Shown here piece after piece: positions 1-8,594 of a stretch of DNA of 41,286 nucleotides (position 1 is the first letter of the stretch; the number at the start of each line of letters is the position of its first letter). A program made the position numbers and the translations under genes. The notes under the pieces were generated by a model. That model did no database searches. It worked only from the letters and a program-made list of their open reading frames with translations, and was not told the origin of the DNA. This stretch comes from HGM04593 sp964485215 (GTDB lineage Bacteria; Bacteroidota; Bacteroidia; Bacteroidales; Bacteroidaceae). Location of the stretch: positions 1 through 41,286 of the forward strand of contig CAZAIM010000004.1 in NCBI GenBank assembly GCA_964485215.1, written 5' to 3'.

Positions 1-330
1 AAACAGTTCGGCTTGGAGGTGGTCGCGGCTTTTGATACTAGTCCGCGTGTGGTAGGGCACAGTGTGGCCGGGATTCCGGTCTACCACATAAACGAACTGG
101 AGGCAAAAATGCGTCGTCATAATGTTAGGATTGGCGTGCTCACCGTGCCCATCGACAGAGCTCAGGAGGTTGCAGACAAGATGGTGGTCTGGGGTATAAA
201 GGCCATTTGGAACTTTACACCTTTGAGAATTAGGGTGCCCGAGAATATCGTAGTGCAGAATACGTCGCTATATGCTCATTTGTCACTTATGTTTAACAGG
301 CTCGAGGCAATGGAGGGAGAGCCCGAATAA
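1..330 (+). CDS. rex: Redox-sensing transcriptional repressor Rex, C-terminal part (5' end outside window)
   Basis: The frame is open from the first base, so the N-terminal winged-helix DNA-binding domain lies outside the window. The visible 109 residues are the C-terminal half of the NAD(H)-binding Rossmann domain and the swapped C-terminal helix. The segments VVAAFD, GIPVYH, IGVLTVP, AQEVAD and IWNFTP match the Rex family closely. Rex represses fermentation and respiration genes and leaves DNA when the NADH/NAD ratio rises. The next gene begins 10 bases after the stop codon in the same direction, so co-transcription is likely. I see no Rex operator in the window. Confidence 0.93.
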   Translation, partial: KQFGLEVVAAFDTSPRVVGHSVAGIPVYHINELEAKMRRHNVRIGVLTVPIDRAQEVADKMVVWGIKAIWNFTPLRIRVPENIVVQNTSLYAHLSLMFNRLEAMEGEPE

Positions 331-340
331 ATGATTGGAG

Positions 341-955
341 ATGAAGATTATTGCTGTTGCAAAGAACTATGCGGAACACGCTAAGGAGTTTGACGGGACA
401 TCGGGTGTTGCCGATGCGCCTGTAATATTTATGAAGCCCGACTCGGCCATCATAAAGAACGGAAAGCATTTCTATGTCCCCGATTTTCTTGGCCGCATCG
501 ACTATGAGGCAGAACTTGTGGTTCGAATAAACAAACTTGGGAAGAGCATTCCCGAACGGTTTGCATATAGGTATTACGACGCTGTGACTGTGGGCATAGA
601 CTTCACGGCGCGCGATATGCAGCGGCGTTTGATTGCCGATGGTGCCCCTTGGGACTTGTGCAAAGGTTTCGATGGCTCCGCCGTGCTTGGTGAGTTCCGT
701 CCGGTAGAGAGATACGACATAAACAATATCGATTTCTCATTGGCTATAGACGAAAAGGTTGTGCAGTGTGCCAATACCTCCGGCATGCTCTTTTCTGTGA
801 ACAAGATAATTGCCTATGTGAGCCGTTTCTGCACCCTCAAGACAGGCGACCTCATTTTTACAGGTACGCCGGCCGGCAGCGGTCCCGCTGCAATCGGTAC
901 TCATCTGAAGGGGTATATCGGCGAAGAGAAGGTTCTCGATTTCCATATTAGATGA
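341..955 (+). CDS. Fumarylacetoacetate hydrolase (FAH) family protein
   Basis: A 204-residue single-domain FAH-fold enzyme. The start IIAVAKNYAEHAKE, the segment VIFMKPDSA, the acidic metal ligands in DYEAELV (ExE) and GIDFTARD, and GDLIFTGTPAGSGP near the C-terminus are the family signatures. Relatives hydrolyse acylpyruvates or decarboxylate oxaloacetate with a divalent metal; the substrate cannot be told here. ATG 341 is preferred because homologues begin at this point; a TTG at 335 would add two residues. The gene lies 10 bases after rex and four bases before porU, so all three may share a transcript. Cytoplasmic, with no signal peptide. Confidence 0.9.
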   Translation: MKIIAVAKNYAEHAKEFDGTSGVADAPVIFMKPDSAIIKNGKHFYVPDFLGRIDYEAELVVRINKLGKSIPERFAYRYYDAVTVGIDFTARDMQRRLIADGAPWDLCKGFDGSAVLGEFRPVERYDINNIDFSLAIDEKVVQCANTSGMLFSVNKIIAYVSRFCTLKTGDLIFTGTPAGSGPAAIGTHLKGYIGEEKVLDFHIR

Positions 956-959
956 AACT

Positions 960-3900
960 ATGAACATTAAACGTATAATATTCTCCCTATCCCTGCTGTT
1001 TGCAATAGGCGCATCTGCCCAGTTCGTGCCGGTGAACTGGTCTGCCCATAAGGGCGACTCGTTGTTGCCGGTGTGCACTTCGGCAATGGACTTGCCGGCC
1101 GATTACGCTCTGTATAGCTATTCTGCGAGCATTGAGTATCCGGAGTATCAGTTGCTTACGGCCGAAGAGGTTGCACGCTATTCCCTCAAGGAGAATTATC
1201 CCAATCTGCCGGCAGTCCCGCAGGTTGAGTGCTTCGTCGGTGTACAGGCTAAGCAGCCTCAGCTCGATATGGCTTTTCTTCCGGTTGTGAAGCGTGCCGG
1301 CGAGTATTTCCGTATCAATTCCTACAAACTCTCCGTTTCCCGTGTGCCTGCACGGCAACGCGCCCAAAGAGTGGCAGCGTCGGCAGCAGAAAGGTATGCA
1401 GCCAATTCTGTACTCGCGTCGGGCAAGTGGGTGCGTGTGTCGGTCGAGGAGAACGGCATACACAAGATAACCCATAACGAACTGAAAAAAATGGGCTTTA
1501 ACGACCCGTCAAAGGTGCGTCTCTATGGCTATGGCGGACATATTCTGCCCGAGAAGGGACTGGATGCTCTTGTAGATGACCTGTGCGAGATTCCATTGTG
1601 GCGCGAGAGCAATTATATGCTTTTTTATGCCAACGGCACGATAAAATGGGAGTATAATACCTCTTGCTTCGAGCATAGTCAGAATGTCTATTCCCTATTT
1701 GGCTGTTACTTCCTCACCGAGAATGATTCGCTTCCTGCCGAGTTTCCTTCCACAGCCCTTGCTGCATCGGACCCTACGGTAATTACGGAGTACCCCGACT
1801 ATGCTCTTTATGAGAATGAGACCAAGAGCCTGTGCTCCTATGGACGTGTACTGGTCGATGGATATGACTACTCGGCCGGCCGTAACGTAAGCTACAGATT
1901 GCCGGTGTCGGGAATCGTTGACGCGCGCTGTGTTGTAGACCTCTCGTTTGCGACGAACGGTGCCGTCACGACACGCGTGGATATCTCGGTCAATGACAAA
2001 AGCGTTGGTGCCCTTTCTGTACCCAGGTGCCAGTCGGGTGAGGTGGGGAAGATTGTCAAAGGACGCTATTCTATGGCTGGCGGTATAGGTGATAATCCTG
2101 TAGTAAAGCTCTCCCACGTTGTATCGGACAATTCAGTAACGGGGTTCCTCGACTATATACGTCTGAATTTCAGACGCAAACTTGCCCTTTACGGTTCGCA
2201 GACTCTGTTCCGTGGTGGGCTCTCCGGTGGCAATGCAAGGTTCGATATAGCCGGCTGCGACATAAGCACGCGCGTATGGGATGTAACCAATCCCGGTGCA
2301 ATAAGGGAACTCGAAGGAAAACTCGACGGCAGCACCATGTCTGTCGTTGCGCCTGCCGGCTACAATAGTAATATTGTAGTGTTCAACCCCAAGGGCGCGT
2401 TCCCTTCAGTCAAGTTGCTCGGTAGTGTGCCGAACCAGAATCTGCATGCGACAGAGCGTGCCGATATGGTTATAATTGTTCCCTCCAAAGGCGATTTCCT
2501 TGCTGCGGCTGAACGTCTTGCCGATGCGCACAGGGCAATGGATTCATTGTCGGTAACGGTGGTAACGGCACAGCAGGTCTACAACGAGTTCTCTTCGGGA
2601 ACACCCGATGTCACAGCCTATCGCCGTTTCATGAAGATGCTTTACGACCGTGCCTCGACCTCAGAGGACGCACCGAAATATTTGCTGCTTTTTGGCGATA
2701 GTTGGTACGACAACAGGATGATAACATTCCCGGGTCGCAAACAGGACAGCTACCTCCTGTGCTATGAGTCGCTCAACTCGGTGGATGCAATCCATTCCTA
2801 TGTTCTCGAAGATTATATGGGCTATCTCGATGATGGTGAAGGCACAAACCATGTGCGCGATAAAGTGGATATTGGAATTGGCCGTATTCCAGTGCAGAAT
2901 GTGGCAGAAGCGAATGCTGTTGTGGACAAGATAATCGCTTATATGCAGAACGCCGATGCCGGTGCCTGGCAGAACGTTGTGGCTCTGCTTGCCGACGACG
3001 GTGACGAGAAAATGCCCAATCAGCATATGAAAGATGCCGACTCCATTGCCATGGTCATGGAGAGGTACTACCCTTCGTACATCGTCAACCGCATATATTG
3101 GGACGACTATCCAGCGGAGGTTTCGGCAACAGGCCATCGCTATCCGCTGGTTACCCAGGCTATATATGACAGGCTCGATGAAGGTGCACTTATTGTGAAC
3201 TACTCGGGGCATGGCAGTGCAAACCTACTCTCCCACGAAATGACATGGAAAGCCTCTGATATGGCAGCAGTCAATTCACCTCGTCTACCCTTCTGGGTTA
3301 CCGCTTCGTGCGACATCGGTCCGTTTGATTTGGGCGACAATTCTGTAGCCGAGGCTGCTTTGCTGAATGCCTCCGGTGGAGCTGTAGGCCTTTTTACCAC
3401 GACCCGTACCGTGCTTCAAAGTTACAATTCTGTGATAAACAAGGAATTTTCCAGAATACTTCTCGAACCGGTGAACACGGGTAGGCCGCTTGCGGTCGGC
3501 GATGCAGTACGCCGTGCTAAGAATAATGTTATATCATACGGTACCGATTTGAGCGATAATAAATTACAATATGTGCTGCTTGGCGACCCGGCGTTACGTC
3601 TGAAGACCCCGGAGTATGGCTTCGTGATTGAGCGTTTCAATGGTGCTCCGGCAAATGAGGAGACAATTCTGTCGGCCGGTGCGACACTTGCAGTCGAAGG
3701 CTACGTCACAAAACGTGACGGCAGTGTGGCCTCGGACTTTACGGGTGTGCTTTACCCGACACTCTTCGATTATGCCGAAGAGGTCAGCACGCGCAACAAC
3801 AGAGGTATAGGAAGCCACAAGTACACAGCCTATAACAAGAAACTCTTCTCGGGCAGCGATTCAATTGTAAATGGGCGTTTCTCATTGTCAATACCGGTTC

Positions 3901-4703
3901 CTATGGACATAAGCTATAGCAATGAACCCGGTATGCTGAATCTGTTTGCTGTCGATACGGCACATACACATTCGGCTCAGGGCAAGTTCGGCAATTTTAT
4001 TATTGGAGGAACTGCTGAGGGTGTGCAGAACGATGGTCGCGGCCCCGAGATAAAACTCTATCTGAATACCCCCTCTTTTGTCGATGGTGATGAGGTGAAT
4101 GCAACACCTTGCCTATGGGCGGAATTGTACGATGAAAACGGAATAAATGTTGTCGGTTCCGGCATTGGGCACGACATTGTAGCCATTGTGGACAACAGCC
4201 CTGCCCATACATATAACCTCAACAGTGCTTATGTCCCTGCCGTCGGGGATTATACGCGCGGTACAGTGATGATGCCGCTCGACGAGCTTGCTCCGGGTGA
4301 GCATACTCTTCTGCTGCGTGCTTGGGACCTGTTCAACAATTCGTCCGTGGCCGAACTGAATTTCTTCGTAGAACCCTCTCTTGCCCCCGACTTCGTCGAG
4401 TTAAGGACAGACCCTTCTCCGGTTGTCTGCGGAATGCCGGCACGTTTCGTGCTGACGCACAACCGTCCGCAAAGTGAACTGGAGGTTACCATAGAGATAT
4501 TCAATTTCCAAGGGCAGATACTATGGAGCAATACGGAAAAAAGCGTGTGCGAGGGCCTGGAATATTCCTATACCTGGGATTGCACGGCTCAGGGCGGTCA
4601 GCCCCTGCCGACAGGTGTTTATCTCGTTAGAGCCTATATTGCAACAGAAGGTACGGTCTCGTCTACCAAAACCGGAAAAATTGTTGTCATAAACAATAAA
4701 TAG
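960..4703 (+). CDS. porU: Type IX secretion system sortase PorU (C25 gingipain-like peptidase)
   Basis: A 1247-residue secreted protein with a signal peptide (about residues 1-20, ending in ASAQ). A long N-terminal beta region is followed by a peptidase C25 (gingipain) domain at about residues 500-870. The catalytic pair is visible: His751 in NYSGHGS and Cys784 in TASCDIG. The last 90 residues form an Ig-like FlgD/sorting-type domain ending in TKTGKIVVINNK. PorU sits on the cell surface, cuts the C-terminal sorting domain from type IX cargo and attaches the cargo to anionic lipopolysaccharide. Length and the porV gene directly downstream agree with the Porphyromonas gingivalis arrangement. 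It begins four bases after the FAH stop codon. Confidence 0.95.
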   Translation: MNIKRIIFSLSLLFAIGASAQFVPVNWSAHKGDSLLPVCTSAMDLPADYALYSYSASIEYPEYQLLTAEEVARYSLKENYPNLPAVPQVECFVGVQAKQPQLDMAFLPVVKRAGEYFRINSYKLSVSRVPARQRAQRVAASAAERYAANSVLASGKWVRVSVEENGIHKITHNELKKMGFNDPSKVRLYGYGGHILPEKGLDALVDDLCEIPLWRESNYMLFYANGTIKWEYNTSCFEHSQNVYSLFGCYFLTENDSLPAEFPSTALAASDPTVITEYPDYALYENETKSLCSYGRVLVDGYDYSAGRNVSYRLPVSGIVDARCVVDLSFATNGAVTTRVDISVNDKSVGALSVPRCQSGEVGKIVKGRYSMAGGIGDNPVVKLSHVVSDNSVTGFLDYIRLNFRRKLALYGSQTLFRGGLSGGNARFDIAGCDISTRVWDVTNPGAIRELEGKLDGSTMSVVAPAGYNSNIVVFNPKGAFPSVKLLGSVPNQNLHATERADMVIIVPSKGDFLAAAERLADAHRAMDSLSVTVVTAQQVYNEFSSGTPDVTAYRRFMKMLYDRASTSEDAPKYLLLFGDSWYDNRMITFPGRKQDSYLLCYESLNSVDAIHSYVLEDYMGYLDDGEGTNHVRDKVDIGIGRIPVQNVAEANAVVDKIIAYMQNADAGAWQNVVALLADDGDEKMPNQHMKDADSIAMVMERYYPSYIVNRIYWDDYPAEVSATGHRYPLVTQAIYDRLDEGALIVNYSGHGSANLLSHEMTWKASDMAAVNSPRLPFWVTASCDIGPFDLGDNSVAEAALLNASGGAVGLFTTTRTVLQSYNSVINKEFSRILLEPVNTGRPLAVGDAVRRAKNNVISYGTDLSDNKLQYVLLGDPALRLKTPEYGFVIERFNGAPANEETILSAGATLAVEGYVTKRDGSVASDFTGVLYPTLFDYAEEVSTRNNRGIGSHKYTAYNKKLFSGSDSIVNGRFSLSIPVPMDISYSNEPGMLNLFAVDTAHTHSAQGKFGNFIIGGTAEGVQNDGRGPEIKLYLNTPSFVDGDEVNATPCLWAELYDENGINVVGSGIGHDIVAIVDNSPAHTYNLNSAYVPAVGDYTRGTVMMPLDELAPGEHTLLLRAWDLFNNSSVAELNFFVEPSLAPDFVELRTDPSPVVCGMPARFVLTHNRPQSELEVTIEIFNFQGQILWSNTEKSVCEGLEYSYTWDCTAQGGQPLPTGVYLVRAYIATEGTVSSTKTGKIVVINNK

Positions 4704-4771
4704 GCCTCTTTTCAGTTATATAATGTACGTTATTACATTTTTTTGTTGCACAGAATTCAAACAGACTCAAA

Positions 4772-5956
4772 ATGATAAGGAACAAGATAGTTGCAATTCT
4801 CTTTCTTTCATTGCTGGCAATGCCGGCAATTGCGCAGAAAGACCAGTTTAACCCCATTCATACGGGTGTCACATCCATTTCAATTGCTCCGGATGCCCGT
4901 GCCGGTGCGCTTGGTGATGTCGGCGTTGCTACCGAACCCGATGCCAATTCGCAGTACTGGAACCCTGCAAAATATCCTTTTAACATAGCCCGTGCCGGTG
5001 TATCGATGTCCTATACTCCTTGGCTACGTCAGTTGGTGAGCGATATTGACCTCATCAATCTTGCCGGTTTCTATCGCATCGGTGACTACTCGGCAGTGAG
5101 TGCTTCGCTTACATATTTTTCCCTTGGCGAGGTGTTTGTGGAGAATGAGATGACCATAAAACCATATGAGATGGCGTTCGACCTTGCATACTCCCGTATG
5201 CTCTCCGAGACATTCTCGGCCGCAATAGCACTCAGGTACATACATAGCGACCTGCAATATAACTATGCAGAGGATATGTCTCCGGGAAGCGCGTTCGCGG
5301 CCGACATAGCAATGTACTACAACAAATATCTTATGATTGGCAACCGCGAGTGCTTGTTGGGTCTCGGTCTCAATGCGTCGAACATAGGTACGAAAATATC
5401 TTACGACGATGGTGCCACAAATGAGTTCATACCCACCAACCTGCGTATCGGTGCTTCGTTGCTTGTACCTATAGATGATTACAATACCATATCGGTCAGT
5501 GCCGATATAAACAAACTGATGGTGCCTACCCGTCCTACATATAACCAGTTTCTTGAGGAGAATGGCTATGAGAAGGGTGACAATTCCTACTACTCGGAAT
5601 ACCAGACTTGGCTCGAGAGTACCGGCTACAATGATATATCTCCAATTTCCGGTATTTTCAAATCCTTCAGTGATGCTCCCGGCGGTTTCAGTGAAGAGAT
5701 GAAGGAGATATATGGCGGTATCGGTATAGAATATTGCTATAACCAGCAGTTCTCTCTGCGTGGCGGTTATCACTATGAGAACGAGTATAAGGGCAACCGC
5801 AAGTATTTCACCGTCGGTGCCGGGTTCCGCATGAGTGTATTCTCTCTCGATGCCGCCTATCTCATATCGACCGCGCAGAGCAATCCGCTCGACCAGACAT
5901 TGCGCTTCTCGCTGTCATTCGATATGGATGGATTGAGAGACCTCTTCCGTAGATAA
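4772..5956 (+). CDS. porV: Type IX secretion outer membrane protein PorV (LptO)
   Basis: A 394-residue FadL-like outer-membrane barrel with a clear signal peptide (about residues 1-21, AIAQ at the cleavage site). The early segment SISIAPDARAGALGDVG, then NSQYWNPAK and SYTPWLRQL, are characteristic of the PorV/PorQ family; the position next to porU and the length favour PorV. In the known system PorV takes cargo from the SprA translocon and delivers it to PorU on the surface. The 68-base gap after porU is AT-rich, with no convincing terminator or promoter. ispF follows 15 bases after the stop codon. Confidence 0.93.
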   Translation: MIRNKIVAILFLSLLAMPAIAQKDQFNPIHTGVTSISIAPDARAGALGDVGVATEPDANSQYWNPAKYPFNIARAGVSMSYTPWLRQLVSDIDLINLAGFYRIGDYSAVSASLTYFSLGEVFVENEMTIKPYEMAFDLAYSRMLSETFSAAIALRYIHSDLQYNYAEDMSPGSAFAADIAMYYNKYLMIGNRECLLGLGLNASNIGTKISYDDGATNEFIPTNLRIGASLLVPIDDYNTISVSADINKLMVPTRPTYNQFLEENGYEKGDNSYYSEYQTWLESTGYNDISPISGIFKSFSDAPGGFSEEMKEIYGGIGIEYCYNQQFSLRGGYHYENEYKGNRKYFTVGAGFRMSVFSLDAAYLISTAQSNPLDQTLRFSLSFDMDGLRDLFRR

Positions 5957-5971
5957 TAAAAACAGTTTTTT

Positions 5972-6448
5972 ATGATAAGAGTAGGATTTGGAATAGATGT
6001 GCATCGTTTTGTCGAGGACCGCGACCTGTGGATTGGCGGCGTAAAGGTACCCTATGAGTTTGGCCTTGCCGGGCACTCCGATGCCGATGTGTTGATACAC
6101 GCAATCTGTGACGCGCTTTTAGGTGCAGCCAACTTGCGCGACATAGGTTTTCAGTTTCCCGACAATTCGGACGAGTTCCTGAATATCGACAGCAAGATAC
6201 TCTTGCGTCGTACCGGTGAACTCCTGAAGGAAAAAGGGTATCGGATTGGGAATATTGACTCAACAGTGGCGGCGCAGGCTCCTAAGCTGAATCCGCACAT
6301 ACCTGCTATGCAGGAGACGATGGCTGCGGTGCTTGGCATTGACCCCGATTGTCTGTCGATAAAGGCTACAACAACCGAGAAACTTGGCTTTGAAGGACGC
6401 AAGGAGGGTATAACGGCCTATGCAACTGTGTTAATCGAGAAGGAATGA
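5972..6448 (+). CDS. ispF: 2-C-methyl-D-erythritol 2,4-cyclodiphosphate synthase
   Basis: A 158-residue protein of standard IspF length. It forms the cyclic diphosphate intermediate of the non-mevalonate isoprenoid pathway from CDP-methylerythritol 2-phosphate and releases CMP. The zinc ligands Asp9, His11 (GIDVHRF) and His43 (VLIHAI) are present, as are GHSDAD and the C-terminal TTEKLGFEGRKEGI segment. It works as a cytoplasmic trimer. The gene lies between porV and a phosphoesterase with short gaps on both sides, suggesting one transcript. Its pathway also feeds UppS, encoded about 4 kb downstream. Confidence 0.97.
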   Translation: MIRVGFGIDVHRFVEDRDLWIGGVKVPYEFGLAGHSDADVLIHAICDALLGAANLRDIGFQFPDNSDEFLNIDSKILLRRTGELLKEKGYRIGNIDSTVAAQAPKLNPHIPAMQETMAAVLGIDPDCLSIKATTTEKLGFEGRKEGITAYATVLIEKE

Positions 6449-6452
6449 TGTA

Positions 6453-7283
6453 ATGAAATCCTCTCAGCAATCCTTCGTGAATATGGTGTTGTCGGCAGCA
6501 GTAATGCTGCTGATTTCGTCTTGTGCAACCTTCTCGTCGAGTGGAGTGGGGCGTGTCAAGGAGTATACGGTCGATAGCGAACAGCTGCCGCCGGCCTTTG
6601 ACGGTTTCAGGATTGCCTTTGTATCCGATTTGCACTATCCGAGCCTTTTCTCAAAGAAGCGGCTTACAAAACTGGTTGCACGCATCGGCCGGGAAAATCC
6701 CGATATTCTTCTTTTGGGTGGCGACTATGTTACAGACAATGATTCCGTGGGCTCGCTTTTTTCAGCCTTGTCGGCTGTTGATGCCCCTTATGGAATATAT
6801 GCAGTGCTTGGTAACCATGAAAAGGGTAACGGGCATATAGTGTCGGCTTCAATGGCGGCGAACGGTATCAGGCTGATAAATGATGAGGCTTTGCCGCTGT
6901 GCAAAGAGGGAACTATGATTTTCCTGGCGGGTGTCAATGACTGTTTTGCGCCAGATTCTCTTCTTGCCCGTCCGGGTGAGGCTCCAGGCAGTGATGCTTT
7001 TGTGATGCTGCTTGCGCATACGCCCGATTATGCCGAACGCATATCCACAACGGCCGACCTTGTTCTGTCGGGACATACTCATGGTGGGCAGGTCTCGCTT
7101 TTCGGCTTGTATACGCCTGTCTGTAACTCGATATACGGTACTCGTTTCTTGCGCGGCAGGAACAGAACTTCCGCCGGTTCCACGGTTATAACTACAAATG
7201 GCGTAGGTACGTCGCGCAGGAAAGTGCGTTTCTGTGTGCCGAGTGAAATTGTAGTGGTTACCCTAAGGAGTATTCCTCGCTGA
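6453..7283 (+). CDS. Calcineurin-like metallophosphoesterase, predicted lipoprotein (YaeI-like)
   Basis: A 276-residue protein with a lipoprotein signal: hydrophobic residues 10-22 and a lipobox ending ISSC with the acylated Cys at 24. The metal-binding motifs of the calcineurin superfamily occur in order: VSDLHYP, LLGGDYV, LGNHEKG, LLAHTPD and SGHTHGGQ. The closest known type is the YaeI-like branch, phosphodiesterases associated with membranes; one YaeI relative cleaves UDP-diacylglucosamine, but the substrate here is not shown. The ATG lies five bases past the ispF stop codon. The next gene has its own promoter, so this is probably the end of the porU-porV-ispF transcript. Confidence 0.88.
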   Translation: MKSSQQSFVNMVLSAAVMLLISSCATFSSSGVGRVKEYTVDSEQLPPAFDGFRIAFVSDLHYPSLFSKKRLTKLVARIGRENPDILLLGGDYVTDNDSVGSLFSALSAVDAPYGIYAVLGNHEKGNGHIVSASMAANGIRLINDEALPLCKEGTMIFLAGVNDCFAPDSLLARPGEAPGSDAFVMLLAHTPDYAERISTTADLVLSGHTHGGQVSLFGLYTPVCNSIYGTRFLRGRNRTSAGSTVITTNGVGTSRRKVRFCVPSEIVVVTLRSIPR

Positions 7284-7286
7284 CAG

Positions 7287-7318
7287 TTTGCCTGCTCGCG
7301 TCTTTTTAGTATCTTCGC
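7287..7318 (+). promoter_or_regulatory. Bacteroidetes-type promoter of ribD
   Basis: TTTG at 7287-7290 is followed after exactly 19 bases by TATCTTCGC at 7310-7318, matching the -33/-7 layout of the main Bacteroidetes sigma factor with one C for T change in the -7 box. The expected transcript start near 7325 rules out the upstream TTG codon at 7288 as a ribD start. Confidence 0.65.
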
Positions 7319-7368
7319 AGAGCAGTGCTCTACTGTTCAACTTTTGGTTGGTAAAAAAGTATTACAAA

Positions 7369-8424
7369 GTGTTTGCAGAGTCTGACTTGATGTTCATGCA
7401 GCGTTGTCTTCGGCTTGCAAAGTGCGGAGCCGGCAGCACTTCACCCAATCCTATGGTGGGTGCAGTTATAGTATGTGAGGGGCGCATTATTGGCGAGGGG
7501 TATCACATACGTGCCGGTGAACCTCACGCCGAGGTGAATGCCGTCTCATCGGTAAAAGAGTGCGACAGGCCGTTGCTCGCCTCTTCTACAATGTATGTAA
7601 GCCTTGAACCATGCTCACATTACGGCAAGACACCTCCCTGCTGCGACCTGATAATTTCCCTTGGGATACCTCGTGTTGTCATAGCAACAACCGACTTCAA
7701 TGCTCAGGTCAATGGCGGCGGGATAAAACGTATGCGTATGGCCGGAATTGATGTCCGTGTCGGTCTGCTCGAGGCGGAATCTTTTCGTTTAAATGGTGCT
7801 TTTTTTACTATGCACACCAAATCGAGACCTTTTGTTACCTTGAAATGGGCTCAAAGCGGTGACGGATTTATCGACTATGTGCGTGATAGCGGCTCACCCC
7901 TGCGTCTCTCCTCACCAGTCTCACAGGTGGCTGTCCATAAATTACGTGCTGCGCACGATGCGATTCTTGTCGGGACCCGTACCGCTTTGCTCGACAACCC
8001 TTCGCTCGACATAAGGCATTGGGCCGGCCGTCCTCCTCTCAGGCTGGTAATAGACAGGGACGGCAAGTTGCCAAAGGAATTGAAACTGTTCGATGGCTTG
8101 TTGCCTACAGTTCTGTTTACGGCTTCCGATATTACCGGGGTGTCTGGTAAAAATATTGAACAGGTGCGGCTCGACTTCTCGGTGGATATCATCCCGCAGA
8201 TATTGTCATACCTCCATACGCGCGGCGTTGGGAGCCTGTTGGTTGAGGGAGGCTCGCGGTTGCTTCGGTCGTTTGTTGCGCGTGGAGCATGGGATGCTGC
8301 AAGAGTAGAGGTAAATGCCGAGGTCGCGATTGGCAGCGGTGTGCCGGCTCCCTCTCTTCCCAATGGGCTTGTGATTGGGAAATTCCGTTGTGGAGGCAAT
8401 GAAATATATCTTTTTGGCAAGTGA
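7369..8424 (+). CDS. ribD: Bifunctional riboflavin biosynthesis deaminase/reductase RibD
   Basis: A protein of about 351 residues with the two RibD domains. The N-terminal deaminase domain has the zinc site His53, Glu55 (PHAEVNA), Cys82 and Cys91 (PCSHYGKTPPC). The C-terminal reductase domain starts near residue 150 (PFVTLKWAQS) and includes ILVGTRTALLDNPSL and LLVEGGSRLL. The enzyme deaminates the pyrimidine from GTP cyclohydrolase II and reduces its ribosyl side chain with NADPH. The start is uncertain: GTG 7369 keeps the usual N-terminal helix, while ATG 7390 would remove seven residues. Both lie downstream of the promoter. No FMN riboswitch is recognisable in the short leader. Confidence 0.93.
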   Translation: MFAESDLMFMQRCLRLAKCGAGSTSPNPMVGAVIVCEGRIIGEGYHIRAGEPHAEVNAVSSVKECDRPLLASSTMYVSLEPCSHYGKTPPCCDLIISLGIPRVVIATTDFNAQVNGGGIKRMRMAGIDVRVGLLEAESFRLNGAFFTMHTKSRPFVTLKWAQSGDGFIDYVRDSGSPLRLSSPVSQVAVHKLRAAHDAILVGTRTALLDNPSLDIRHWAGRPPLRLVIDRDGKLPKELKLFDGLLPTVLFTASDITGVSGKNIEQVRLDFSVDIIPQILSYLHTRGVGSLLVEGGSRLLRSFVARGAWDAARVEVNAEVAIGSGVPAPSLPNGLVIGKFRCGGNEIYLFGK

Positions 8425-8493
8425 AAAACCTTTTTTTAATTTTAAAATTATATAAATAGCGCGCGAAATGGCGTGTAAACCAAAAAATGTTGC

Positions 8494-8501
8494 TACTTTT
8501 G
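8494..8501 (+). promoter_or_regulatory. Predicted -7 box upstream of the DUF6242 gene
   Basis: TACTTTTG fits the Bacteroidetes -7 consensus TAnnTTTG exactly. No clear TTTG is seen at the -33 position. It would give a leader of about 85 bases and could drive the long envelope cluster that starts at 8595. Confidence 0.5.
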
Positions 8502-8517
8502 TAGATTGAATTATGCT

Positions 8518-8541
8518 TGCAGTGCCGCTGCATCTTTTTTC
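8518..8541 (+). terminator. Possible attenuator in the leader of the envelope cluster
   Basis: A five-base stem, TGCAG (8518-8522) with CTGCA (8528-8532), and a five-base loop are followed at once by TCTTTTTTC. It looks like a small intrinsic terminator lying between the predicted promoter and the first start codon. The stem is short, so this may be chance. Confidence 0.25.
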
Positions 8542-8594
8542 GAGGATGAGGTTGGTTCTTGCAGTGCACATTGGAACTAAAACAATTCTAGTCT

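Noticed and set aside
7319..7368. FMN riboswitch before ribD
   Set aside because: The predicted leader is only about 45 bases and has none of the conserved FMN aptamer segments.
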